Assembly: GCA_036504155.1 (NCBI GenBank)
Contig: DASXVQ010000161.1
Coordinates: 1 to 64,000, forward strand
Source of the DNA: JACRCT01 sp036504155
GTDB lineage: Bacteria; Myxococcota; Myxococcia; Myxococcales; UBA5297
Direction: 5' to 3'
DNA: 64,000 bases
In this document: piece after piece, positions 33,821-45,218 of the stretch
Position numbering within the stretch: the stretch's first letter is position 1
How the letters are laid out: each line of letters opens with the position of its first letter
Notes under the pieces: model-generated
What the model was told of the DNA's origin: nothing
The model's input: only the letters and a program-made list of their open reading frames with translations
Database searches by the model: none
Made by a program: the position numbers and the translations under genes

Positions 33821-34749
33821 GTCAGCCGCACCTCGGTGCGCGCCTTGGCGGCGTCGGGCTGCCCCTCGACGTCGGCGATGTTCATAACCACCAGCTTGAC
33901 CCGGGAGTCGCCGGCGGCGGCGTCGGGGTCGAAGCCGTGCTCCTTGAGCTTGGCCTTGAGGTCGATGTCGCTGACCATCCAGGTCTGCACCGCCTTGTCG
34001 CCCTTGCCCATCTTCAGCGGGAAATTGATGTTGGTGCCGCCGAAGCTGATGCTCAGCGGGTTCTTCACCAGCTTGGGGGTCTGGTCCTTGGCGACGACGA
34101 CGTCCACCGGTCCCTTGTCGGTCTGCAGCTCCAGGTGGATCTCGTAGCGGGTGGCGGTGAGGACGCAGGGCCCGCGGCCGGTGACCTCGACGGTGCCCTT
34201 GAGCACGCTGTCGCCGACGGGGAAGGAGGCGATGTCGGCGGGGTTGCCCTCGATGACGGTGGTCTTGGCCAGCACCGGTCCCGCCTTCGACGGCCCGAGC
34301 TTGACCTCGACCTCGGCGCAGGGATCGAACGGCGAGCCCTTCACGTCGGCGATGCAGTTCACCAAGAGCTTGATCTTCGGGTGGCCGACGACCGCGGCCA
34401 GGTCGTTGTAGTTCTGGAAGCCCAGGTACTTCTCGAGGTCGATGCCGTTGACCTTGAAGGCGTGCTCGAAGCTCTGCCCGGCGGTCATCTCGGTGGTGAA
34501 GGTGTCCTTGTTGGAGGCGATGATCACGTTGCCCCACTGGCCGTTGGTCTCCGTGCGCAGGAGGACCTCGTACTTCATCGCCAGCATGGTGCAGGTCTGG
34601 TCGGCGATGACCTTCATCGAGCCGATGAGCGTGTCGTCGCTGATGGCGAACACCGCCGCGGCCGGCGCCTTGTCGTTGAGGGAGAGGACCTCCACGTGGG
34701 CCGTGTTCTTGCCGCCGGCGAACTGCTTCACCTTGTCGAAGAATCCCAT
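33817..34749 (-). CDS. Spo0M-like protein with internal duplication
   Basis: The protein has 310 residues; the ATG at 34749 follows GAGGACC. It begins MGFFDKVKQFAGG, like Spo0M/SpoOM proteins, and then contains two similar halves. Half 1 (about 20-155) has IGSMKVIADQTCTMLAMKYE, TAGQSFEHAFKVNGIDLEKY and PKIKLLVNCIADVKG. Half 2 (about 165-305) has LKGTVEVTGRGPCVLTATRY, NFPLKMGKGDKAVQTWMVSD and SRVKLVVMNIADVEG. Each half corresponds to one arrestin-like beta-sandwich. B. subtilis Spo0M is a cytoplasmic sporulation-control protein; here a role in development or stress is only suggested by that relation. No signal peptide. Confidence 0.65.
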   Translation of the reverse strand: MGFFDKVKQFAGGKNTAHVEVLSLNDKAPAAAVFAISDDTLIGSMKVIADQTCTMLAMKYEVLLRTETNGQWGNVIIASNKDTFTTEMTAGQSFEHAFKVNGIDLEKYLGFQNYNDLAAVVGHPKIKLLVNCIADVKGSPFDPCAEVEVKLGPSKAGPVLAKTTVIEGNPADIASFPVGDSVLKGTVEVTGRGPCVLTATRYEIHLELQTDKGPVDVVVAKDQTPKLVKNPLSISFGGTNINFPLKMGKGDKAVQTWMVSDIDLKAKLKEHGFDPDAAAGDSRVKLVVMNIADVEGQPDAAKARTEVRLT

Positions 34750-34896
34750 TTGGTTTGGTCCTCGGGTCTGGGGGTTGTTCCGCCTGGGCCAGGACGGTCG
34801 TCCCGGCCGTCGGTGGTAGGTGCCGCGGCGGGAGCAGAAGTGGGAATGAGGGCCCGGGCCCGAGGTCCTGTCGCCCGCTCGGCCCTGGCCCGCGCT

Positions 34897-35988
34897 TCAG
34901 GAAGAGGGCGCCGGAGACAGCTCGCGTCCGAGCCGCCGCAGGTAGCGCAAGTTGGCCGCCAGGGCCGCGCGCAGCGTGGGCTGGGACCGGTAGCGCACCC
35001 CGTGGTCCAGGCACGCCTTTTCGACGATCGGCGAGATCTCGGGATAGCGGGTGTGCGAGATCTTGGTGAAGAGGTGGTGCTCCACCTGGAAGTTGAGCCC
35101 TCCTACGTACCAGCGCAGCAGGCGGTTGCCTCGGGCGAAGTCCACGGTGCTCGTCACCTGGTGGGCCGCCCAGTCCTGCGGAGCGGACTGGAGCGCGCCG
35201 GGGTCGAGGTGCGCGGCCTCGCCGACGCAGTGGGCGAGCTGGAACACCGAGGCCAGGACCACTCCGGTGGTGGCCGAGGCCAGCAGCCAGATCGGCACCA
35301 GCCACCAGGTCGGGTGGAACACGAGCGGCAAGACGAAGGCCCAGCCGAAGAAGAGCGCCTTGCCGACCAAGGTGCTCGCCAGCGCCCGCCGCGTGGGGCG
35401 CGGGTAGGGCTGGGTGACGATGCGCCCGGTGATCAGCTCGCGGAAGTCGTCGAAGAACCACCACTTGAGCGCGAAGACCGAGTACAGCAGCCACGCGTAG
35501 AGGTGCTGATAGCGATGGAAGCGGCGCAGCGGCTGCGAGGGTGTCAGGCGCAGGAAGATGCCGACGTCGCCGTCGGTGTCCAGGCCCGCGATGTTCGTGT
35601 ACGTGTGGTGAAGCACGTTGTGCTTCTGCCGCCACAGGTACGAGCTGCCGCCGATGAGGTCGAGGCTGTAGGCCATCGCGCGGTTCACGAGCCGGCGCGG
35701 GGAGTAGGCCCCGTGGTTGGCGTCGTGCATGACGTTGAAGCCCACCCCGGCGACCGCCAGCCCCAGCGAGACGGCCAACGGCGGCACCAGCCAGGCGGGG
35801 AGCGAGGCGAACATCAGCACCCCGTAGGAGGCCGCCAGCCAGAGCAGCATGACGGCCGTCTGCAGGTGGAGCGACCAGCCGCCTCGAGGCTTGCGCCCCG
35901 AGAGCTCGAAGTACTCGTCGACTCGCCGCTTGAGGTCGGCGTTGAATTCACCCGAGGAGAAGCGGACCTTGCTGCTGACGACGCTCAC
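34897..35988 (-). CDS. Membrane fatty acid desaturase (front-end/acyl-lipid type)
   Basis: The protein has 363 residues from a GTG at 35988 with GGGAGGCGTC upstream. All three histidine boxes are present: HDANHG at about residue 88, HNVLHHTYTN at about 123, and QVEHHLF at about 307. The glutamine at the start of the third box is typical of front-end and delta-6-like desaturases. There is no cytochrome b5 domain. Four main membrane helices are visible (LWLAASYGVLMFASLPAWLV and others). It inserts a double bond into membrane fatty acids, using an external electron donor; myxobacteria make polyunsaturated and branched lipids. The gene upstream on the same strand is a phosphoesterase 150 bp away, so it may be transcribed alone. 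Confidence 0.9.
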   Translation of the reverse strand: MSVVSSKVRFSSGEFNADLKRRVDEYFELSGRKPRGGWSLHLQTAVMLLWLAASYGVLMFASLPAWLVPPLAVSLGLAVAGVGFNVMHDANHGAYSPRRLVNRAMAYSLDLIGGSSYLWRQKHNVLHHTYTNIAGLDTDGDVGIFLRLTPSQPLRRFHRYQHLYAWLLYSVFALKWWFFDDFRELITGRIVTQPYPRPTRRALASTLVGKALFFGWAFVLPLVFHPTWWLVPIWLLASATTGVVLASVFQLAHCVGEAAHLDPGALQSAPQDWAAHQVTSTVDFARGNRLLRWYVGGLNFQVEHHLFTKISHTRYPEISPIVEKACLDHGVRYRSQPTLRAALAANLRYLRRLGRELSPAPSS

Positions 35989-36138
35989 GACGCCTCCCGG
36001 CCCGGACTAGCAGCCACGGGACACAAAGCTAGCCATCCCGTGCGACGGGCACTGCGGAAGGGCCTCGCCTGCTGAGGAGCTCGCTCTCCTCGGGCTCGAG
36101 CGCAGGGTCGGTGCCCCGGCCGGACCGGACGGCCGCGG

Positions 36139-37638
36139 TCAGAGCTCGAACTTCGGGGTGCTCACCGGGAAGCTCGGGAGCGGCCGGGTGCCGGAGTAGG
36201 TCCTCCAGTCTGGGTAGGCCGGGCGGGATCGGTCGTCCCGCGCCGACGATGCGACCGCCTCCTCGACTCGCGTCGCCAGCTCGGAGCCGCCGGCGATCAT
36301 CGCGCCGACCTTCTGCGCGTCCACGGTCAGCTGGTTCGCGGCGGGGTCGAGGAGGAGCTCCACCACCGCGCCTTCCTGCGGGTAGGTGAGCAGCGCGCCC
36401 GAATCGATCTGGACCAGCTGCAGCGCGCCCGAGTCGTCCTTCAACTCGACGACCTCGGGCAGGTGCGTGTGTCCGCACAGGTACGCGATCACGTTCGGGT
36501 AATGGACCAGGAGGTCGCGCAGCTTCTGCATCGGAGGGGACACGACGACCTGGCCCACGGCACCCAGGCCGCTGCCCTCCCGCTTGACCTCCATGAGGGG
36601 ATGATGCGCCGCCACGACGACGAGGTTCGCCCGGGTCGACGCCGCGTCGAGAGTGTCGTTGAGCCAGGCCAGCTGCGCCGCGCTCATCTCGCCGTCGGCG
36701 CCGCCCAGGTCGGCGCTCGTGCGCAGGACGACGACCTGCAGGCCGGGGAGGCCGTTGGCCGGCGCGCGCAGGAGGGCCGTGTAGTAGGCGTCCCCGGGGT
36801 CCGGGGAGAGGTCGTAGCCCAGGCGCTCGGAGCCGAAGGCCTTCCGGGTGGGCTCGTGCGCGCCCGCCTCCGCCACCGCGTCGTTCACCACCCCGAGGTG
36901 CGTCGCGCGGTCCTGCATCAGGCCGTCGCGGTTGGCGGCGAAGGTCGGGGCGAGCTCCAGGGAAAAGTCGACGCTGTTGAGGTAGACGCCGGCGAAGGGG
37001 CTGGCGCCGTTCCAGAGCCCGAAGGCGAGCACGTCGTGGTTGCCGATGGCGTTCAGGAAGGGCATGTCGAGCTTGTGGGCGACGTGCAGGAACTGCCGCA
37101 GCTCGCTCTTGAGCCCGACGTCGGCGGCGTCGCCGGTGTGGACGGCGAGGTCGAACGGGTACTGCTGGTGGATGGCGTTGAGGGTGAGGGCGGTGGCGAG
37201 CCAGACGTAGGCGCTGTCGACCTCCATGAGGGCGTCGCGCCGCGTGCCCTCGATCGGCGTGTAGGCCTGGCTCACGGACTCGAGCAGGTCGGTCTCCGTG
37301 CCGCCCATGAGGATGGCGCGCTCCTCGCGGACCTGGACGTCGGTGACGTGCGCGATGCGGGCGAAGGCCCCGGGGTGCAGCCCGGCCGCGAAGGAGGGAT
37401 GGAGCGCCACGGACGCCTCGCCCTGGACCCGGTCGAGGTCCTGGTAGACCTCCGCCAGTTCCCGGTAGGCGCGCTTGCCGCTGGCCATGGCGCCGGGGGC
37501 CGGGCCCTCGCCGTTGGCGAGGACGACCTTGAGTCGCTGGAGGTCGCGTCCGCAGCCCGTCGAGAGCAGGAGCGCGAGCGAGGCGGTCAGGAGGCGCCGG
37601 GCGGCTGCTCGGTGCGAGGGCTCGAGGCGTGAGTGCAT
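36139..37638 (-). CDS. Lipoprotein metallophosphoesterase (calcineurin-like)
   Basis: The protein has 499 residues from the ATG at 37638 (GGGAGCCGACC upstream). The leader (RRLLTASLALLLSTGCGRD) ends in the lipobox STGC, so the protein is lipid-anchored. Calcineurin-like motifs follow in order: HVTDVQV, HTGDAADVG, NAIGNHDV, VVAAHHPL and LCGHTHLPE. The first motif has Gln where most families have His (DxH), a substitution seen in some extracytoplasmic members. Metal-dependent hydrolysis of a phosphoester in the periplasm or on the surface is expected; substrate unknown. Confidence 0.88.
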   Translation of the reverse strand: MHSRLEPSHRAAARRLLTASLALLLSTGCGRDLQRLKVVLANGEGPAPGAMASGKRAYRELAEVYQDLDRVQGEASVALHPSFAAGLHPGAFARIAHVTDVQVREERAILMGGTETDLLESVSQAYTPIEGTRRDALMEVDSAYVWLATALTLNAIHQQYPFDLAVHTGDAADVGLKSELRQFLHVAHKLDMPFLNAIGNHDVLAFGLWNGASPFAGVYLNSVDFSLELAPTFAANRDGLMQDRATHLGVVNDAVAEAGAHEPTRKAFGSERLGYDLSPDPGDAYYTALLRAPANGLPGLQVVVLRTSADLGGADGEMSAAQLAWLNDTLDAASTRANLVVVAAHHPLMEVKREGSGLGAVGQVVVSPPMQKLRDLLVHYPNVIAYLCGHTHLPEVVELKDDSGALQLVQIDSGALLTYPQEGAVVELLLDPAANQLTVDAQKVGAMIAGGSELATRVEEAVASSARDDRSRPAYPDWRTYSGTRPLPSFPVSTPKFEL

Positions 37639-37696
37639 GGTCGGCTCCCGGGTTCGAAGGCCCGCAAGAGTTGCCGCAGGTCCACGATTCGATCAT

Positions 37697-37715
37697 CCCC
37701 CGTCGGCCACGGGGG
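37697..37715 (-). terminator. GC-rich hairpin after the methyltransferase gene
   Basis: CCCCCGT pairs with ACGGGGG around a 5-nt loop, 54 nt past the methyltransferase stop codon on the minus strand. It has no U-run, so confidence is modest. Confidence 0.35.
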
Positions 37716-37768
37716 GCTCTGACGGTACCGCGCCTGGGCCTCGGAGCGCCCGCGGACCGGGTCACGGG

Positions 37769-38623
37769 TCACCTGCAGGCGGGGCTCGTCGGAGCGTCGG
37801 CGACGGAGAACCGCTCCCGCAGACCCTCCAGCCCGAGGGCCTGGAGCAGCTCCGCCAGCCGTGCCGCGGCGCGCTGGCCCGGCAGGGCCTTGTGCATCGC
37901 GAGGATGAGCTCGTTCTTGAGCGAGTGCTCCCACCCGACCATCTCGGTCACGCTCACCTGGTAGCCGTGGGCCTCGAGCAGCAGGCAGCGCAGGACGTTG
38001 GTGGCGTGGGCGCCGAATTCGCGGGTGTGCAGCCCCTGGCGCCACAGCTCGGTCAGCCCTCCGCGGGCGAAGTCGCCGCCCTTGTTCTTGCGCAGCGCGG
38101 CCGCCACCTCGGCCTGGCAGCAGGGCGCCAGCACGACGAACCTCGCCTGCTTCTTCAGGGCGAAGCGCAGGGCGTCGTCGGTCGCCGTGTCGCAGGCGTG
38201 CAGCGCCGTCACCACGTCGACCTTGGCCGGCAGCTGGTCGGAGACGATCGAGTCCGCGGCGGACAGGTGCAAGAACTCCATGCCGGAGAACCCCAGCCTC
38301 GCCGCCAGCTCCCGGGACTTCTTCACCAGCTCCTCGCGGGTCTCGACGCACCAGATGCGGGAGCCGTCGTCGCGCCCCTTGAAGAACTCGTCGTAGAGGA
38401 TGAAGCCCAGGTAGGACTTGCCGGCGCCGTGATCGACGAGGCGGACGCCGCGGCCGTCCTGCCGGACCTGCTCCAGCATCGGGGCGATGAACTGGCTCAG
38501 GTGGTTGACCTGCTTGAGCTTGCGCCGGCTGTCCTGGTTCAGCCGGCCGTCGGCGGTCAGGATGTGCAGCGTCTTGAGCAGCTCGACCGATTGGCCGGGG
38601 CGGATCTCGTTGTCGGGGCTCAT
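37769..38623 (-). CDS. SAM-dependent methyltransferase (PF13679-like)
   Basis: The protein has 284 residues from the ATG at 38623; the open frame extends 26 codons further but without a start signal. Motif I is LVDHGAGKSYLGFILYD. Further parts are IWCVETREELVKKSRELAA, VDVVTALHACDTATDDALRF and VVLAPCCQAEVAAALRKNK. The HACDTATD and PCCQ motifs are those of the Methyltransf_32/TRM13-like group, some of which act on RNA or small molecules; the substrate here is unknown. Cytoplasmic. Divergent from uvrA. Confidence 0.8.
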   Translation of the reverse strand: MSPDNEIRPGQSVELLKTLHILTADGRLNQDSRRKLKQVNHLSQFIAPMLEQVRQDGRGVRLVDHGAGKSYLGFILYDEFFKGRDDGSRIWCVETREELVKKSRELAARLGFSGMEFLHLSAADSIVSDQLPAKVDVVTALHACDTATDDALRFALKKQARFVVLAPCCQAEVAAALRKNKGGDFARGGLTELWRQGLHTREFGAHATNVLRCLLLEAHGYQVSVTEMVGWEHSLKNELILAMHKALPGQRAAARLAELLQALGLEGLRERFSVADAPTSPACR

Positions 38624-38889
38624 GGCGGTGAAACCTCGGATGGGCGGGAAAGCACGCCCGGAACTACCGGGGAACCCTTCGGTTCGCAGCCGGGTCGGCA
38701 CTCTAGCTTCTTCCCGGTGGGACCGGTCGCCTTCCTGCTGGCTCCTGGTCGACCGAGTCGGCGGGCGAGGAGAGCCTCGCGCCCCCCCCAGCTCGAATGT
38801 CGGACCCCCTGGCTAGGATGCACCCCCATGTCGCATCCGCCCCCGCCGCGACGCACCTTTGCGCCCGGAATCTCAAGGGTTGATGCCAC

Positions 38890-41805
<2,916 letters not shown>

Positions 41806-41884
41806 CAAACGATGCGCCGCAGCGGTCCCGGGCGCCGTCGCCGGGTCCACCTGTCTCGCCTATCATGAAGGCGAGGAGTGACCG

Positions 41885-42484
41885 ATGAAGTACGGCCCAC
41901 CGACCGAGCCCAAAGTGGAGCCCGTGCGGGTCCCCAGACCCGGACGGCCTTGGACCCTCGACGACTTGATGAAGGTGTCCGAGGAGGAGAACCGCTATGA
42001 GCTCGTTCGCGGGGACCTGCTGATGATGACGCCAGCGACCCCGGTTCACGGCCGGTTCGCGGGCCGTCTGTCGCACGCGCTCATGAGCCACCTCGAAGAG
42101 CACGACCTGGGAGAGGTCTACGTCTCGGAGCCAGGGTTCCTGTTGCAGCCCGAGCCCGACGCCATCGTTCGGGCCCCAGACGTCGCCTTCGTGCGCAAGG
42201 AGCGAATCCCACCCCGCGACCAGCAGGCCGGCTTCTGGCCCATCGCTCCGGACCTGGCCGTCGAGATCATTTCTCCCTCGGAGGGAGCAGCGGAAATCCA
42301 GGCCAAGGTGCAGGACTACCTGAAGGCTGGCGTCCGCCTCGTCTGGCTCGTCTATCCGGAGATTCGGAGCGTCATCGAGTACCGCAGCGGTGGCCAGGTC
42401 CGCCAACTCGAGGGCGATGCATGCCTGGACGGAGGCGACGTCCTGCCCGGCTTCAGCTACCGGCTCACGAGCCTCTTCAAGTGA
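41885..42484 (+). CDS. Uma2/DUF820-family putative nuclease
   Basis: The protein has 199 residues, starting at the ATG at 41885 behind GAGGAGTGACC. Family marks are YELVRGDLLMMTPATPVHG, VRAPDVAFV, PDLAVEIISPSEGAAEIQAK and DYLKAGVRLVWLVYPE; the Asp, Glu and Lys fit the PD-(D/E)xK restriction-like fold of the Uma2 family. These proteins are abundant in cyanobacteria and some myxobacteria, often in many copies; biological role unknown. It lies 79 bp after uvrA and converges on the HXXEE gene. Confidence 0.88.
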   Translation: MKYGPPTEPKVEPVRVPRPGRPWTLDDLMKVSEEENRYELVRGDLLMMTPATPVHGRFAGRLSHALMSHLEEHDLGEVYVSEPGFLLQPEPDAIVRAPDVAFVRKERIPPRDQQAGFWPIAPDLAVEIISPSEGAAEIQAKVQDYLKAGVRLVWLVYPEIRSVIEYRSGGQVRQLEGDACLDGGDVLPGFSYRLTSLFK

Positions 42485-42499
42485 ACGTCGCTCCGACCT

Positions 42500-43021
42500 T
42501 CACGACGCCATTCGCAGCACCACCCGAGAGAGCGCGTGCATCGCCGGCAGGGTCACCGCCATCGCGGCGGCCCCGAGCGCGGTGTACGCCAGGAACGCTC
42601 GCGGCTTAATCCAGTCGCGACGCAAGGCGCGAACGGTGAGCGCGACTCCGGCCGGCACGAGGAGCAGCCACCCGGTCACGACTCCCGGAGACAGCGCGCC
42701 CAGGTAGACCGAGCTCGCCGTGTGCTGGAGCGCGTTGAGGAACAGCCCTGCCCCGACGCCGAGGCCCATCCCGACGCCCATGCCCACGCTGTGCGGCTTC
42801 GAGCGGGCCGCCAGGACCGCCAGGGCGACCACCAGCAGCGTCGCCATCACCAGCGAGACGTCGAACTGCGCGGCGGTCGGGCCGCCGAGCATCTCCTGCG
42901 CGATCGGCGGCATCGCCTCGCGGTGGGCATCCAGGAACTCGCCCATCCGCAGGTGCTCCTCGAGGTTGTGGCCGACGAGCGCCGCCGGGAGCAGCCACCA
43001 CCATCGCCGCGAGCCGTCCAT
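42500..43021 (-). CDS. HXXEE-motif membrane protein
   Basis: The protein has 173 residues from the ATG at 43021 (GGAGGTGGC upstream). It has the HxxEEH motif in LVGHNLEEHLRMGEFLDAH near residue 18 and about five membrane helices (SLVMATLLVVALAVLAARS, VGMGLGVGAGLFLNALQHT, WLLLVPAGVALTVRALR). This matches the HXXEE domain family, of unknown function; conserved His and Glu suggest metal binding. The shared promoter region with the small gene at 43179 holds a perfect inverted repeat. Confidence 0.78.
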   Translation of the reverse strand: MDGSRRWWWLLPAALVGHNLEEHLRMGEFLDAHREAMPPIAQEMLGGPTAAQFDVSLVMATLLVVALAVLAARSKPHSVGMGVGMGLGVGAGLFLNALQHTASSVYLGALSPGVVTGWLLLVPAGVALTVRALRRDWIKPRAFLAYTALGAAAMAVTLPAMHALSRVVLRMAS

Positions 43022-43063
43022 CACCGCCACCTCCAGGCCACGGACTGTGCAGCTTGCGTGCCT

Positions 43064-43087
43064 CGCGAAATCGCTGAGGATTTCGCG
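43064..43087. promoter_or_regulatory. Perfect 9-bp inverted repeat in a divergent promoter region
   Basis: CGCGAAATC and GATTTCGCG flank a 6-nt spacer between the divergent starts at 43021 and 43179. It is AT-richer than the surroundings and shaped like a dimeric repressor site. No regulator is assigned. Confidence 0.45.
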
Positions 43088-43178
43088 CAGGACCGTTCGG
43101 ACATCCGACAGGCAGCGAAGGACCTCCTTGCACCGAGGTCGGCTGCCGTCACCGCGGCCCCGGGATAGTCTCCTCGGC

Positions 43179-43394
43179 ATGGCTGGAGGAAAGCTCGCCG
43201 CGGACGTCGCCTGCCTGCCCTGCCTGTTCGACCACGGCCGGCTGACCCGGGCCCGGCGGATCCAGGAAGGCCGCGAGTCGGACCAGTACCTCTGCGACGA
43301 GGGCCACCAGTTCGGCATCGACTGGTCCAAGGGCCCGGCGACCGAGCCGCAGTGGCCGGCGCCGCAGGAGCTTCGGGACCTGGTCAAGAAGTGA
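43179..43394 (+). CDS. Small Cys-containing (zinc ribbon-like) protein
   Basis: The protein has 71 residues from the ATG at 43179; the longer upstream frame is unnatural. It carries CLPC near residue 12 and LCDEGHQFGIDW near residue 40, so two CxxC/CxxGH-type pairs could bind zinc. No signal peptide. No ribosome site is clear. It converges on the outer-membrane protein gene, whose stop is 8 bp away. Function unknown. Confidence 0.6.
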   Translation: MAGGKLAADVACLPCLFDHGRLTRARRIQEGRESDQYLCDEGHQFGIDWSKGPATEPQWPAPQELRDLVKK

Positions 43395-43401
43395 CGCCGG
43401 C

Positions 43402-44169
43402 TCAGAGCCCGAAGGCCAGCACGTAGGCCGGCGACCAGGTCCCGTCGGGCGAGCGCATGTAGAGGACCTCCGCGGTCGGCGAGAGGAGGAAGAGCAGCAC
43501 GAGGGCCACGCCCCCACCGGCGCCGCCTCCGCCCCAACCGCCCCCGGAGAACACGTCCTTGCCGATGAGCGGGAGCATGTTGAAGCCGAGGCCGGCCCCG
43601 AAGTAGCCGCCAACGCCGGTGCCCGCTCTCCCGTTGACCACGCGCAGGCCGCCCAGGCCGTAGAGCCGGGCGATGGGCAGGAGCATCTGCGTGGCGCCCG
43701 CGTACAGCCCCTCCACGCGCAGCTCGAGGTTGAAGGCGCCCTCGTCCAGGTTGAGGTTCACGTCGCCGCCCGCGAGCAGCGCCACCGCCAGGTTGAAGCC
43801 CCAGCCGTCCGCGGGCCGCTCGAGCAGACCGAACCGGACGCCCGCGCCGGCGTGGAGCTTGAGGTCGGGGTCGCGCGGGTTGTCGATGGGCACCGCGACG
43901 CCGATCTTCATCGCCAGGCCGTGGCGGACCGGCAGATCCGCGCTGCGCTTGGGCGGCTCTTCGCCATCCGTCAGCGCGGTCCCCGGGGCAGGCAGCGCCG
44001 GGGAGAGAGGCAAGGGCAAAGGCGGGGGCGGCGTCAGCGGGGGCGGCGGAGGAGGAATGGGCTCCAGGACCGGAGGCGGAGGCGGCGGGTACAGCGCCGG
44101 CTCGGACGCCACCGCCGTCGCCGAGCACGCGACGGCCACCGCCAGGACGACGACTCTGCAGATGCGCAC
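43402..44169 (-). CDS. Outer-membrane-type protein with Pro-rich spacer
   Basis: The protein has 255 residues, starting at a GTG at 44169 with GGAGGA at good spacing. Signal peptide (VVVLAVAVACSATAVAS), then a Pro-rich stretch of about 30 residues, then a Gly-rich beta-structured body: MKIGVAVPIDNPRDPDLKLH, FNLAVALLAGGDVNLNLDEG and GVGGYFGAGLGFNMLPLIGK, ending GTWSPAYVLAFGL, with an aromatic/hydrophobic terminal residue as in barrels. A small outer-membrane barrel is likely. It lies 41 bp downstream of the SnoaL-like gene. Function unknown. Confidence 0.7.
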   Translation of the reverse strand: MRICRVVVLAVAVACSATAVASEPALYPPPPPPVLEPIPPPPPPLTPPPPLPLPLSPALPAPGTALTDGEEPPKRSADLPVRHGLAMKIGVAVPIDNPRDPDLKLHAGAGVRFGLLERPADGWGFNLAVALLAGGDVNLNLDEGAFNLELRVEGLYAGATQMLLPIARLYGLGGLRVVNGRAGTGVGGYFGAGLGFNMLPLIGKDVFSGGGWGGGGAGGGVALVLLFLLSPTAEVLYMRSPDGTWSPAYVLAFGL

Positions 44170-44210
44170 CGACTCCTCCAACCCGACCCTCCCGAGCAGT
44201 CTAGCCGTCC

Positions 44211-45041
44211 TCAAGGCGCGCCGAAGAACCGGGCCGAGGTGATGCGCTTGCTCGCCGGGTCGAACTCCAGGAAAGCGAGCCCGGTCCGTCCGCCCTCGGC
44301 CTTGAACCGGAAGGAGGTCATCCAACCCGCGGGAGTGACCTGCTCCACCGTCAGGGACGGCAGCGCCTCGAGGAGCGCCTTGGGCTCGACCCGGGTTCCC
44401 ACCGGACGCTCCACGATCGCGCCCGGCGCGAACAGGGCCTGCAGCGCCGCCGCGTCCTTGGCGCGCAGCGCGGCGACGAGCGCGTCCACGGTGCGCCGCC
44501 CGGCCCCGAAGATGCCGACGACCATCCCGCGCGAGTACGCGAGCGTGCCGCCCAAGCCCTGCACCGCGAGCATCTTCCAGCTCATCGCCATGAGCGTCTT
44601 GAAGCCCAGCCAGCCCGAGGTCAACGCGCCGCTGGTGCGCTGGCGCAGGTCCCAGACCGCGCGCATCCGGCGGATCTTGGTCCCGTCGATCTCGTAGAGG
44701 AGGTGCGCCGGGACGACGATCTGCAATCCCGTAGAAAGCTTGGTGTGGATGAGGACGTCGCGGGCCATCTCGCTGCCGGCGAAGTAGTCGGCCAGCACCT
44801 CGAAGCGAATCTCGTTGCCGGCGATGAAGGTGTCCCAGAAGCGGCCGAGGTCGTCCTCGCCCAGGGCGCTCTTGCGCGCGCCGCGAACGTTGGGCGCGGT
44901 GCCCACCGGGTCCTGGACCACGCCGCCTTCGGCGAAGAGTTCGAGCCAGCCGGGCTTGTCCTGGGCGAGGACAAGGGACGGCGAGCGCTCGACGATGGCT
45001 CGCACCTGCTCGTTGGAAAGCGCCGTGGCGGGGACGTTCAT
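44211..45041 (-). CDS. Tandem NTF2/SnoaL-like protein
   Basis: The protein has 276 residues from the ATG at 45041; a GTG at 45059 is possible. It consists of two NTF2-like halves. The first (about 8-130) has LAQDKPGWLELFAEGGVVQD, FWDTFIAGNEIRFEV and HLLYEIDGTKIRRMRAVWDL. The second (about 175-276) has ALVAALRAKDAAALQALFAP and FLEFDPASKRITSARFFGAP. This is the SnoaL/ketosteroid-isomerase fold, used by enzymes and by ligand-binding proteins. No conserved Asp pair can be assigned with confidence. No signal peptide. It probably forms an operon with the outer-membrane-type gene downstream. Confidence 0.72.
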   Translation of the reverse strand: MNVPATALSNEQVRAIVERSPSLVLAQDKPGWLELFAEGGVVQDPVGTAPNVRGARKSALGEDDLGRFWDTFIAGNEIRFEVLADYFAGSEMARDVLIHTKLSTGLQIVVPAHLLYEIDGTKIRRMRAVWDLRQRTSGALTSGWLGFKTLMAMSWKMLAVQGLGGTLAYSRGMVVGIFGAGRRTVDALVAALRAKDAAALQALFAPGAIVERPVGTRVEPKALLEALPSLTVEQVTPAGWMTSFRFKAEGGRTGLAFLEFDPASKRITSARFFGAP

Positions 45042-45218
45042 GGCCGCGGAGATTGCCACAGCCGCCCCGCCAGAGGCAGCCCCAAGCTCCCGGACTTCCT
45101 GGCGTTCTCGGAGGCGACTGGCGCCGGATTTCCAAGCGCCTGAATTCGCCGGACTTTTTTCCGGCGCCCCGCAACGATCACATGGGTCGCGGGGCGCCTC
45201 GGGCTCGAACGGGCCGGG

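Noticed and set aside
38672..38685. GAACC-CTTC-GGTTC dyad between the methyltransferase gene and uvrA, SOS-box-like
   Set aside because: The spacer is 6 nt between GAAC and GTTC, not the 4 nt of the Gram-positive SOS box, and it lies over 200 bp from the uvrA start. It does not match the known myxobacterial LexA box.
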